In this document: in pieces, positions 52,097-59,945 of the stretch
Layout of the letters: each line of letters begins with the position of its first letter
Numbering within the stretch: position 1 is the first letter of the stretch
From: JAAZPT01 sp034180455
Lineage (GTDB): Bacteria > Bacillota > Clostridia > Christensenellales > Aristaeellaceae
Reading direction: 5' to 3'
DNA: 64,000 nucleotides
NCBI GenBank assembly: GCA_034180455.1
Contig: JAXFOG010000021.1
Location: 186,001-250,000 of the forward strand
The notes under the pieces: generated by a model
What the model saw: only the letters and a program-made list of their open reading frames with translations
What the model was told of the DNA's origin: nothing
The model's database searches: none
Translations under genes and position numbers: made by a program

Positions 52097-52515
52097 GAGG
52101 GTAAACAATGACCATACCAAAAGACAACACCCAATTAGAGAATGCCAGACGGCTTCGCAGGGATATGACACCCCACGAACGTAAACTCTGGTATCTTTTT
52201 CTACGCAAATATCCAGTAAAAATTTACAAACAGAGGATTATCGGCAGATTCATCGTGGACTTTTACTGCGCTTCAGCCAGACTGGTAATTGAATTGGATG
52301 GCTCTCAACATTATGAACCCCAGGGGCTTGCTTATGATGCTGAGCGTTCTCAATTCTTGATGTCTCTTGGATTGGAGATTTTGCGATTCTCCAACCGGGA
52401 TATCGACAGGGATTTCCGTAATGTGTGTGCACAAATTGATCTTATCATTCGAAAAAGGCTGCAAGACCCTCTCAGTCACCTTCGGTGACAGCTTTCCCAA
52501 AGGGAGAGCTAAGGG
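51944..52515 (+). mobile_element. palindrome-ended repeat element carrying a DUF559 gene
   Basis: The left ends (51944 and 52050) read CCTTGCCTCTCCCTTTGGG and so on; the right end (to 52515) is its inverted copy, CCCAAAGGGAGAGCTAAGG. Inner edges are also related: GAGAGGGT on the left and ACCCTCTC on the right. The arrangement surrounds one DUF559 gene and looks like a small mobilisable or MITE-like element. No transposase is present, so movement would need a factor from elsewhere or the DUF559 protein itself. Confidence 0.6.
52108..52488 (+). CDS. DUF559 family endonuclease-like protein
   Basis: A 126-residue protein of the DUF559 family, related in fold to very-short-patch repair (Vsr) and restriction endonucleases. 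The blocks are NARRLRRDMTPHERKLWYLF, the YKQRIIGRFIVDFYC core with its acidic residue, and LVIELDGSQHYEPQGLAYDA (E-x-D-G-x-x-H). These supply the metal-binding acids of the PD-(D/E)XK-like site. It is flanked by inverted palindromes and by direct repeats, so it is a mobile or element-linked gene; a role in the element's own spread is inference. It has no strong ribosome site, only GAGAGGG 12 bases upstream. Confidence 0.85.
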   Translation: MTIPKDNTQLENARRLRRDMTPHERKLWYLFLRKYPVKIYKQRIIGRFIVDFYCASARLVIELDGSQHYEPQGLAYDAERSQFLMSLGLEILRFSNRDIDRDFRNVCAQIDLIIRKRLQDPLSHLR

Positions 52516-52621
52516 AATGCACCCCTTTATATAGTATGTTGGCATGAGAAATAGAGCGTATCTGTATCGATGCGCTCTATTAACTGTTTTATGAACACCC
52601 ATCTAATTGCTCGGTATTTTT
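52451..52621 (+). repeat. 171-bp direct repeat, copy 1
   Basis: From the end of the DUF559 gene (GAAAAAGGCTGCAAGACC) through the right palindrome to GGTATTTTT. It matches 56993-57163 with few mismatches. The pair brackets the DUF454/NosP/ABC operon in the same orientation. Outside the DUF559 coding end I see no gene in it. Confidence 0.85.
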
Positions 52622-52623
52622 CT

Positions 52624-53010
52624 TTAGTTTTCTACCTTATAGGTTTTGATGCCAAATATAAAGTACAGCATGTGCAGCAGCCATACAATTGCCAGAATAA
52701 TGCATGGTGTGTATATTCCTTTTAAAAACATCACTATAAAGCCACTTGCCATCACAATAGTGGCAGTAATCATAATTCTTATTTTGGCAGCAAGGGTCAT
52801 TCCTTTGCCCTTTACAAAGGAGTCAATATTCTTTTGATATAGCTTTGTGCCTATTATCCATTTGTGCAGTCTTTCAGAGCTCTTTGCAAAACAAATAGTA
52901 GATAGCATTAAAAATGGAAAATATGGAATCATAGGAACAACAACTCCTATACCTACAAATACTAGGCTTATTAAGCCAACAATAAGCCAAATAAGTCTTT
53001 TTATATTCAT
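52624..53010 (-). CDS. DUF454 (YbaN) family membrane protein
   Basis: A 128-residue protein with three to four hydrophobic segments. The family opening LIWLIVGLISLVFVGIGVVV, PMIPYFPFLMLSTICFAKSS and SERLHKWIIGTKLYQKNI are diagnostic of the YbaN/DUF454 family. Function unknown. It is the last gene of the ABC/NosP unit and its start overlaps the upstream gene by four bases. It abuts the 171-bp repeat, its stop lying three bases from the repeat end. Confidence 0.85.
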   Translation of the reverse strand: MNIKRLIWLIVGLISLVFVGIGVVVPMIPYFPFLMLSTICFAKSSERLHKWIIGTKLYQKNIDSFVKGKGMTLAAKIRIMITATIVMASGFIVMFLKGIYTPCIILAIVWLLHMLYFIFGIKTYKVEN

Positions 53011-53321
53011 TGCTTTACTCTCCTTATTGCATGGTTAATGGCTATAATTGGGTGGTATAATATCATCCTTGGCCCAGCAAAACGCATTACCTCGCGAATT
53101 TTTTCACGCATATCTGCTTTGTAGCAATTCACCTTGCAGTTAGAGCAAAATGTCTTGGTGGCCATAAAGGGGCATTTATCCGTTCTTTGCATTGCATATT
53201 CATATAGCTTAGCACATTCGGGGCAAAGCTCTTTTTTGCCATGCTTCTTTTGACAATAAATATGTATCATCAATGAAACTATTTTCTTTTCATTCTCGCG
53301 TTTTATTTCTACTTTATTCAT
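53007..53321 (-). CDS. nitrous oxide-stimulated promoter (NosP-type) family protein
   Basis: A 104-residue Cys-rich protein of the family named for nitrous oxide-stimulated promoters. It has KKELCPECAKLYEYAMQRTD and KTFCSNCKVNCYKADMREKI: two CxxC pairs plus one Cys, consistent with a metal or iron-sulfur site, and a helical end REVMRFAGPRMILYHP. Biochemical role is poorly known. ATGA overlaps on both sides link it tightly to the ABC transporter and the DUF454 gene. Confidence 0.85.
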   Translation of the reverse strand: MNKVEIKRENEKKIVSLMIHIYCQKKHGKKELCPECAKLYEYAMQRTDKCPFMATKTFCSNCKVNCYKADMREKIREVMRFAGPRMILYHPIIAINHAIRRVKQ

Positions 53322-55003
53322 ACTTCTGCGATTCTGCCATTCTTTACATGATATATACGATCGGCTATCGCCATAGTAGATTCACGATGCGATACTAGTA
53401 TTATGCTCTTCTTTTGTTTCTGCTCTTTCAGCGCTTTTAGAATAATTCCCTCATTGATTGAGTCTACATTGCTGGTAGGTTCGTCCAGCAATATCAACTC
53501 GCTGCCACGCAAGAACGCTCTTGCAAGGCCAATTCTCTGCTTTTCGCCTGCAGATAGATTATCACCAAGTGCACCAACTTTTGTTTGGTAACCGTCAGGT
53601 AATGTAAGGATAAAGTCATGCACAGACGCTAGCTTGCAAGCATCTTCAATCTCTTCATTACTTGCATTTGGCTTAGCTATGCGCAGATTTTCTTCAACAG
53701 TTTCGTCAAATAAATAGGTAGTCTGGCTTACCATGGTTACATTATCCAATAGGCTATCCGTATCCACTTGGTCAATATCTATTCCATTGTAGTTTATCTG
53801 TCCACTATCCTTTTGCCAAAAACGCAGCAGCAGTTTTAACAATGTAGATTTCCCACAGCCAGACTCCCCTACTATGCCTATTATTTCGCCTTTTTTGGCT
53901 TGCAAGCATATATCCTTAAGCACTTGCGACTCGCCATCGTATGAAAAAGATAGGTCTTTTACTTCAAGATTTTTAAATTCAATGCTTTTTCCGTTATGTA
54001 CGGGAGCAACTGCCGGTTCCTCTTTCAGCAATTTAAGCACTCTATCCCCTGAAGCAAAGGTCTGTGTTAGATTGCCAGGTAGTGCAGAAATTGCAATCAC
54101 AGGGCCAAACGAGCCAAATACTGCCACAACTCCTATAATCATTCTGCCCACAGAAAGCATATCCCTTGCCACAAGAATTATACCCACAATAAGTGCCGCA
54201 ATAATAAATATAGATACACACAGCTCGGTCGCTGCCATGGCCTTTGTGGTATCGTGCTTTAGTTTTTTTGTTTCAGCAAGCAGTGCATCAGAACGAGCAT
54301 TTACTTCTTTTTCACGCTCATCGCCAGCGTTGTTTATCACTATATCCTTTATGCCCTTTATGCTATCCAAAAAATATGCATTAAATGAGGCAAACTCCCT
54401 ACGATATAGCACACCACTTTCCTTTAGTTTTGCAGAAGTAAACATTGGTAGTATTATGCCAATAGTTATAAAGCCCAAAATGTCCACAAGTGCTAGCCAA
54501 GGACTTGAAAATACCCACACAAATATAGCCACACAGGCAGATACTATCACTGCTATACATATTGGCGAAATTGTATGTGCATAAAACACTTCCAAGGTTT
54601 CTATATCCGATGTAATCATTGCAATTATAGAGCCTTTTTGCTTGCTCTCAAGTTTTGCAGGGCACAGTCTGCGCAGCGCTGCAAAAATTTTATCACGTAG
54701 CAGAGCCAACAAGCGAAAGGCAATATAATGATTGCTGTACTGTTCAAAATAGCGCAGAATACCCCTAAATACTCCAAAGCCAATAGCAAGGCCAATTATA
54801 AGGTTATATGATAGTGCAATAGTTTCACCCAGAGCCTTGGCGACTCCCACTGCACCCATAAGGGTAACTCCCATTGCAAAAATAAAGCCTAGTGAGCCAT
54901 TTATTACAGCAATCACCATAATATATGCAAGGCTTCCGAGTAGTGTTATAAGGCTTGCCATAATCTTGGCGCCACTTATGCGTATATCCTGTTTTTTAGT
55001 CAT
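53318..55003 (-). CDS. CydC-like ABC exporter half-transporter
   Basis: A 561-residue protein with an N-terminal six-helix membrane domain and a C-terminal ATPase: Walker A GESGCGKST, signature LSAGEKQRIGLARAF and Walker B LILLDEPTSNVDS. The start is ATG 55003 with GAGGTGG upstream, overlapping the partner's stop by eight bases. It is CydC-like in order after a CydD-like protein; CydDC exports cysteine and glutathione, but this pair may be a general heterodimeric exporter. The shared operon with NosP and DUF454 genes argues for a redox or metal-linked export role. Confidence 0.8.
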   Translation of the reverse strand: MTKKQDIRISGAKIMASLITLLGSLAYIMVIAVINGSLGFIFAMGVTLMGAVGVAKALGETIALSYNLIIGLAIGFGVFRGILRYFEQYSNHYIAFRLLALLRDKIFAALRRLCPAKLESKQKGSIIAMITSDIETLEVFYAHTISPICIAVIVSACVAIFVWVFSSPWLALVDILGFITIGIILPMFTSAKLKESGVLYRREFASFNAYFLDSIKGIKDIVINNAGDEREKEVNARSDALLAETKKLKHDTTKAMAATELCVSIFIIAALIVGIILVARDMLSVGRMIIGVVAVFGSFGPVIAISALPGNLTQTFASGDRVLKLLKEEPAVAPVHNGKSIEFKNLEVKDLSFSYDGESQVLKDICLQAKKGEIIGIVGESGCGKSTLLKLLLRFWQKDSGQINYNGIDIDQVDTDSLLDNVTMVSQTTYLFDETVEENLRIAKPNASNEEIEDACKLASVHDFILTLPDGYQTKVGALGDNLSAGEKQRIGLARAFLRGSELILLDEPTSNVDSINEGIILKALKEQKQKKSIILVSHRESTMAIADRIYHVKNGRIAEV

Positions 55004-56732
55004 TTTCTTCCACCTCAGCATATCCTTCTTCTAGGTTCTTTTGCGCAATATATAGCCTTGCATAGCCTCCATTTTTTGCCATAAGCTCTGCATGCGTTCC
55101 TGTTTCCATTACTTCGCCTTTTTCCATAAAGTAAATAAGATCAGATGGAACAACGTTTGCAAGGCGATGCGAAATTACAATAACGGACTTGGTTTTAGAT
55201 AGTTCTTTAATGTTTGCCATTATTATAGCTTCACTTTCCACATCTATATTGCTTGTCGCTTCGTCAAATACATATATATCTTTGTTTGCTGCAAGGCTTA
55301 TAGCAAGAGCAAGTCGCTGCTTTTGGCCACCAGATATATTTGTGGCATCTTCTGTAATTACCTTATCAAGTCCACCATTGTTTTTAATAAAGTCTTTAAG
55401 ATTCACTTTTTCAAGGAATGTATATATTTCTTCATCTTTTATGCTTCTGCTTGCCAGTCTAAAGTTTTGTCGCACAGATTCATTAAAAATATATGTATTG
55501 TAGCTTACAACTGCAATTTTTGAATAATATTGCTCTCTTGAGAGCTTTTCTATTTCCTTTCCTCCCACAGTAATAGTTCCATTTTTGGGACGATATGCAC
55601 CAAGTAACATATTTACCACAGTGGATTTTCCACAACCCGATTCGCCCACAATAGAGGTCATAGATTTTTTTGGAAATACCATGTTTACATTTTTTAGCAC
55701 TTCACGCTTGCCATCATAGGAAAAACTTAGCTTGTTAAGCTTTAATTCTGTATCTTCCACACTATCTTTTCCCCATACAGGATTTGGCTGCTCTAGTAGA
55801 GAAATTATCTTATTTCCGGCGCTTGCTCCATTCATTGCCACATGGAATGCAGAGCCAAACGCGCGCAAGGGCAGAAAGAAATCTACTGCCACAAGAATTA
55901 AAAATAATGCAGAAAATGGAGAAAGTCCCCATTTTACAATACCAAGCATAGCAAACGCAATGCCAAGTCCGGCGCCTCCGTATGCCACCAAGTCCATAAT
56001 TGTGATGCTTGCAAGTTGCATCACCAATACTTTCATTGTGATCTTTCTAAATTCTTCACTTTTTTCATTCATTTTGACGTGTCTTGCAGCATCTGCATTA
56101 AAGATTTTTAATTCCTTTAAGCCTTGCACACTATCCAGAAAGCTATCTCCCATAGAAGTATATTTGCCCCAGTACTTTGCAAATATCTTTTTTGCATATT
56201 TGGAAACAGCAACTATTGATAGTGGAATCAATGGCACACAAGCTAGCAGAACTAGCGCCACATGCCAATCTATCCATACTGTAATAAAAAATAGGATTAT
56301 AGGTGCTGCCATTGCATAGAAAAACTGAGGTATGTAGTTTGAGTAGTATAGGTCTAGTTGCTCTATTCCCTCAATTGATACCTGAGTTAATCCTGCCATG
56401 CTCATGCCATCGGTTGACCTTACTCCCAGCTGCACTATCTTGCTATATACGCGCTGACGTAGATCTTTTTTTACACTCCTACCCAGCGTATCCTTTAGCT
56501 CGCCCACAAATCTTGAGCATGCATATCTTACTGCAATACCAATAATTCCAATAACTACTGGCAAGAGAAAAACTCTAGCATTATTATCATATTCCACTGC
56601 CAACTTTATAGCGCGAACTATTGATGCAGTAACTGCGATATTTGCAAAAAGTCCCACTATCATCAATCCCACAGTATAGAATATGTATTTTTTATTGTTT
56701 CCTAGCAATACGAAAAGTTTTTTATCCAGCAT
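54996..56732 (-). CDS. CydD-like ABC exporter half-transporter
   Basis: A 578-residue partner of the previous gene. Its membrane domain holds LDYYSNYIPQFFYAMAAPII-like and KELKIFNADAARH segments as in CydD, and the ATPase has GESGCGKSTVVNMLLGAYRP, ISGGQKQRLALAISLAAN and FDEATSNIDVESE. Both nucleotide sites look intact. ATG 56732 follows AGAGGAA. Its start overlaps, by eleven bases, the stop of a decayed upstream frame that looks like a lost regulator. Confidence 0.8.
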   Translation of the reverse strand: MLDKKLFVLLGNNKKYIFYTVGLMIVGLFANIAVTASIVRAIKLAVEYDNNARVFLLPVVIGIIGIAVRYACSRFVGELKDTLGRSVKKDLRQRVYSKIVQLGVRSTDGMSMAGLTQVSIEGIEQLDLYYSNYIPQFFYAMAAPIILFFITVWIDWHVALVLLACVPLIPLSIVAVSKYAKKIFAKYWGKYTSMGDSFLDSVQGLKELKIFNADAARHVKMNEKSEEFRKITMKVLVMQLASITIMDLVAYGGAGLGIAFAMLGIVKWGLSPFSALFLILVAVDFFLPLRAFGSAFHVAMNGASAGNKIISLLEQPNPVWGKDSVEDTELKLNKLSFSYDGKREVLKNVNMVFPKKSMTSIVGESGCGKSTVVNMLLGAYRPKNGTITVGGKEIEKLSREQYYSKIAVVSYNTYIFNESVRQNFRLASRSIKDEEIYTFLEKVNLKDFIKNNGGLDKVITEDATNISGGQKQRLALAISLAANKDIYVFDEATSNIDVESEAIIMANIKELSKTKSVIVISHRLANVVPSDLIYFMEKGEVMETGTHAELMAKNGGYARLYIAQKNLEEGYAEVEEND

Positions 56733-56895
56733 TTAAAATTTTCCTCTTTCTGTTTTTTTCTAAAGACTTTAAGTAAGCAAGTGCTAACTCTATCTCTTTA
56801 AAAAATGGGTTGCCTTTGACTAACCCAGAAATAGATTATGCATGATTTATATAAATTCGTCAATCATTTTAAGCCATCCATAAAAAGCTAGATGC
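56722..56895 (-). pseudogene. remnant of an upstream regulator gene, probably TetR-like
   Basis: Two broken frames read on the minus strand. One, ending at about 56850, gives ALHLAFYGWLKMIDEFI then stops; the next, from about 56840 to 56722, gives GLVKGNPFFKEIELALAYLK then SLEKNRKRKIL and stops eleven bases inside the ABC gene. The spacing and overlap look like the C-terminal end of an operon-leading TetR-type repressor, cut off at the 92-bp repeat and frameshifted. The assignment to TetR is by impression only. Confidence 0.35.
56835..56863 (-). promoter_or_regulatory. candidate promoter of the ABC/NosP operon
   Basis: Minus strand TTGACG (56863-56858), 17 bases, CATAAT (56840-56835), start near 56828. 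The leader carries a weak hairpin, TGGGTT/AACCCA, followed by TTTTTT, which could attenuate. It lies inside the decayed regulator gene, so it may be recruited or fortuitous. Confidence 0.45.
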
Positions 56896-56901
56896 AAAGC
56901 T

Positions 56902-56993
56902 CCCCAAATAATTTTTTATTTTTGCTCTGTAATAGGCTCTACAAGCCTTTTTACAGAGCTTTTTATTCCACGTTTATTGCTTTATAAAATTTG
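56902..56993 (+). repeat. 92-bp direct repeat, copy 1
   Basis: CCCCAAATAATTTTTTATTT to ATAAAATTTG, matching 57672-57763 with only a few mismatches (offset 770). It contains a small AGGCT/AGCCT hairpin with TTTTT. It joins directly to the 3' end of a DUF559-type gene remnant (56993 onward). Confidence 0.85.
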
Positions 56994-57163
56994 AAAAAGG
57001 CTGCAAGACCCTCTCAGTTACCTTCGGTGACAGCTCTCCCAAAGGGAGAGCTAAGGGACTACACCCCTTTATATAGTATGTTGGCATGAGAAATAGAACG
57101 TATCTGTATCGATGCGCTCTATTGACTGTTTTATGAACACCCATCTAATTGCTAGGTATTTTT
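56993..57163 (+). repeat. 171-bp direct repeat, copy 2
   Basis: Matches 52451-52621: DUF559 3' coding end, right-end palindrome CTCTCCCAAAGGGAGAG, then the same 110-bp flank. It has no 5' part of the DUF559 gene attached. From 57164 to 57210 I see no feature. Confidence 0.85.
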
Positions 57164-57210
57164 TACTCTTTATGTTTTTGCTCAGCTAAAACTCTATCCC
57201 TTTAAAAATA

Positions 57211-57405
57211 GTGCGCATTTCTATATACCTTTCGATGTACCGCGCATGTATTCCTTGCCTCTCCCTTTGGGAGAGGTGGCCGAGCATAGCGAGGACGGAT
57301 TTGCCTAACTGATAAGTGGCAAGCTTTTACATACTTTTCTATGTACTGCGCGTGTATTCCTTGCCTCTCCCTTTGGGAAAGGTGGCCGAACGTAGCGAGG
57401 ACGGA
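57211..57405 (+). repeat. tandem left-end units, second locus
   Basis: One partial and one complete copy of the 106-bp unit (palindrome CTCTCCCTTTGGGAGAG or its GGGAAAG variant, then CCGA-C-TAGCGAGGACGGA), in the same orientation as at 51885-52096. Confidence 0.8.
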
Positions 57406-57416
57406 GAGGGTAAACA

Positions 57417-57526
57417 ATGACCATACCAAAAGACAACACACTCGGAGTCAGCATGTGCTGGAGAAAGGAGGCTTTTGCTTTGTCGGAGAAGATGAAACAT
57501 TCAAATACTACCGTATTGAGCAGTAA
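57417..57526 (+). pseudogene. chimeric remnant: DUF559 start joined to GNAT end
   Basis: ATGACCATACCAAAAGACAA (first eight codons of the DUF559 gene, MTIPKDNT) is joined at AACAC to the GNAT C-terminal sequence HTRSQHVLEKGGFCFVGED and FKYYRIEQ-stop, which is out of frame. The breakpoint lies at a short shared AACAC, as in deletion by microhomology. The GNAT part matches the end of the pseudogene at 51634-51877. Confidence 0.7.
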
Positions 57527-57532
57527 ACTCCA

Positions 57533-57670
57533 ATTTGCCGAACTGATAAGGGGCAAGCTTTTATATACTTTTCTATGTACTTCGCGTGTATTCCTTGCCT
57601 CTCCCTTTGGGAGAGGTGGCCGAGCATAGCGAGGACGGAGAGGGTAGACAATGACCAAGTCAAAAGACAG
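57533..57670 (+). repeat. further left-end unit with truncated DUF559 start
   Basis: A full 106-bp unit (57533-57639) followed by ATG 57651 and only seven codons of a DUF559-like start (MTKSKDS), which then runs into the second 92-bp repeat. Confidence 0.75.
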
Positions 57671-57671
57671 C

Positions 57672-57763
57672 CCCCAAATAATTTTTTATTTTTGCTCTGT
57701 AATAGGCTCTACAAGCCTTTTTACAGGGCTTTTTATGATGCGTTTATTGCTTTATAAAATTTG
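57672..57763 (+). repeat. 92-bp direct repeat, copy 2
   Basis: Second copy of 56902-56993. Here it runs on into the leader of the phage-type gene at 57798; TGCTAGAAT (57769-57777) right after it could be an extended -10 element for that gene. Confidence 0.8.
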
Positions 57764-57797
57764 CCAAATGCTAGAATTAAATAAAAAAGGAGATATC

Positions 57798-59426
57798 ATG
57801 CTCGCAAAGCTTAAAAATATAAATAAAAAGACCATATTTACAGATAAATTTTATGGCATAAGCGAAAGGCACATAGAGCCTTTTTCAATTAAATCCACTG
57901 AAAATATATGCTCGGATAAGTTCCCGGCTATATGCTCGCGCAAGTCCTATTTTCCACTAAGGCAATTAAAGGATGCGCAGATTTTCTCTGGTGATGAGCT
58001 TTTATATGTAAAAGATAATACGCTCTACGCTACATTAAGGGATATAGGCAAGCTATCACCTGGCAAAAAGTGTATTGCGCGCTTTCACAAGCAGTACATC
58101 ATTATGCCCGATAAGCTTATTTACGATAATGATTTTGACACGCTAAAGCCACTTGAGGCAAGCTTTTCTTGCACACAAATAAATATTGGTCTAGCAGATG
58201 AATTTGCCCAGCCTATAAGCCCAACTCATATTTCTGCAGTTGCCCCTATAAAGTCATCAAATGGCGATATATGGCTTGATACCTCCACCCGTACGCTAAA
58301 GCGTTTTGTAGAATATCAGGGAATATGGAACACCATAGAGAGCATATATACCGTACTCTATGCAGATGGTATAGACGAGCAATTTCATGAGGGAGATGGC
58401 ATAAGCATAGAGGGCACAGCGCTTTTTGACCAAAGCTTTATTATTGAAAACGTTGGCAAGGGCTATATTACAGTGCTGGCAAAAGGCTTGAGCATAGGAG
58501 CAGTTACTGGCGATATACGCATAAAGCGTGAAGTGCCACTTATGCACGAAATGTGTGCATGGCAGGGCAGACTATGGGGAATAAACAAAGAAAAATGTGA
58601 GCTTTACGCATCAAAGCTTGGCAATCCACTTGTGTTTAACGCATTTAGTGGCCTTGCATCAGATAGCTATGCCTTGCAACTTGAAAGCACTCCCCTTAAC
58701 CTTATAGCCTTTGAAGATGAGTTGCTTGTGTTTTTTGCCGATAAAATACTGCGCCTTACTGGCAATAGGCCCTCCAATTTTAGAACCACTCTGCTTGCTC
58801 AAAGAGGGCTAAAGCTTGGCTGTGAGCAAAGTGCTGTGGCATATAGGGGCGCTGTATACTTCATTTCAGACGATGGCATATATCGCTATAACTCTATGTT
58901 TACTCGCATTAGTGAAAATAGCTCTCTTTCTGGCATGGCTCTTGGCTTTATGGGAAAATACTATGTATTTAGTAAAGATGGTATAAACTCCTACGATATT
59001 TCTAATGCTGTTTGGTATAAGGAAGCGCCTTATATTGCCGATTTTGCCTGTGTTTCCGGCTCTCATTGCTATTTTTTATCACAAAATATGCTTTACAGTA
59101 TGGCAAGCGAGGATATATATCTACATGATTTCACCATACATGAGCAAGATCCTATACATTGGAGCATTGAAACCCATACTTTCAGCCTATTACTTGAAAA
59201 ATGCCATAGAGTGTCAAGGCTTGGAGTAAATATGAAATGCGAGGGTAGCTTTAAGTTTGAGATACTTCAAAATGGTACATGGCTCACTATAAGGGAGGGC
59301 AATATTCCAAGAAGTCTTAATATCAGCGTTAATATCGCTCTGCCACATATTAACGAAACAGCTCTGCGCATATCAGGCGAGGGCAAAACTACCATACACT
59401 CCATAACTCAGGATATTCTTATATAG
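57798..59426 (+). CDS. phage tail or stabilisation-type structural protein
   Basis: A 542-residue protein that I place among phage virion proteins by context and shape, not by a named domain. The sequence is a series of short beta-strand repeats (such as LLVFFADKILRLTGNRPSN, VYFISDDGIYRYNS, KYYVFSKDGINSYDIS) that suggest a beta-propeller-like platform, as in tail or head-stabilisation proteins of podoviruses. ATG 57798 follows AAAGGAGA; the longer upstream frame is repeat DNA. A holin gene follows 33 bases later. No portal or terminase nearby. Confidence 0.55.
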   Translation: MLAKLKNINKKTIFTDKFYGISERHIEPFSIKSTENICSDKFPAICSRKSYFPLRQLKDAQIFSGDELLYVKDNTLYATLRDIGKLSPGKKCIARFHKQYIIMPDKLIYDNDFDTLKPLEASFSCTQINIGLADEFAQPISPTHISAVAPIKSSNGDIWLDTSTRTLKRFVEYQGIWNTIESIYTVLYADGIDEQFHEGDGISIEGTALFDQSFIIENVGKGYITVLAKGLSIGAVTGDIRIKREVPLMHEMCAWQGRLWGINKEKCELYASKLGNPLVFNAFSGLASDSYALQLESTPLNLIAFEDELLVFFADKILRLTGNRPSNFRTTLLAQRGLKLGCEQSAVAYRGAVYFISDDGIYRYNSMFTRISENSSLSGMALGFMGKYYVFSKDGINSYDISNAVWYKEAPYIADFACVSGSHCYFLSQNMLYSMASEDIYLHDFTIHEQDPIHWSIETHTFSLLLEKCHRVSRLGVNMKCEGSFKFEILQNGTWLTIREGNIPRSLNISVNIALPHINETALRISGEGKTTIHSITQDILI

Positions 59427-59459
59427 GCATTATCAAATTACTAATTCAGAAGGAAAACT

Positions 59460-59882
59460 ATGAAAAACACAAAAATCTACTCATATTTCGCAATGGCGCT
59501 TGGCGCAGTATCTTCATATTTTGGAGAGTTTGACGGCCTACTTAAAGCGCTGCTTATATTTATGATAATAGACTACATAACAGGCTGGACCTGCGCTGTA
59601 ATGGGCAAAAGTCCAAAGGCCACAGATGGAAAATTAAATAGCAATATAGGCGCAATAGGCCTTATAAAAAAGGCTATGATAATGCTATGCGTGCTTATAT
59701 CTGTGGTGCTTGATGAAGCGCTAGGACAAAAAAATATGTTTCGCAACGCTACAATAATGTTCTATATTGCAAACGAGGGCCTTAGCTTTGTAGAAAATCT
59801 TGGAATAATGGGCGTACCCTTTCCAAAGAGCGTAAAAGATGCTATCTCTGCCCTATCTCACGATGGGGACAATAATAAATAA
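59460..59882 (+). CDS. phage holin, toxin-secretion/phage-lysis holin family
   Basis: A 140-residue membrane protein with three to four hydrophobic segments and the phage_holin_4 landmarks LLIFMIIDYITGWTCAVMGK, then LNSNIGAIGLIKKAMIMLCV and the NEGLSFVENLGIMGVPFPKS ending. It would make the membrane pore that releases an endolysin. It follows the putative tail protein; no intact endolysin gene is adjacent, the nearest candidates being secreted peptidoglycan-binding proteins. AGAAGG precedes ATG 59460. Confidence 0.85.
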   Translation: MKNTKIYSYFAMALGAVSSYFGEFDGLLKALLIFMIIDYITGWTCAVMGKSPKATDGKLNSNIGAIGLIKKAMIMLCVLISVVLDEALGQKNMFRNATIMFYIANEGLSFVENLGIMGVPFPKSVKDAISALSHDGDNNK

Positions 59883-59945
59883 TATAGGTGTTTTTTATTT
59901 TCTTTATATATTGTATAATCTATAAAAACAAATATGGAGAAAATT

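Noticed and set aside
57202..57658. minus-strand frames reading repeated PLPKGEARNT-type peptides
   Set aside because: They are translations of the palindromic repeat units on the non-coding strand, without ribosome sites.
57651..57797. N-terminal extension of the tail-type protein (49 residues)
   Set aside because: This part is repeat DNA that translates a DUF559 start and the 92-bp repeat. The real start is ATG 57798 after AAAGGAGA.
51546..57797. Insertion sequence with transposase
   Set aside because: No transposase frame, DDE or HUH motif is visible in the repeat region; only the DUF559 gene and remnants are present.
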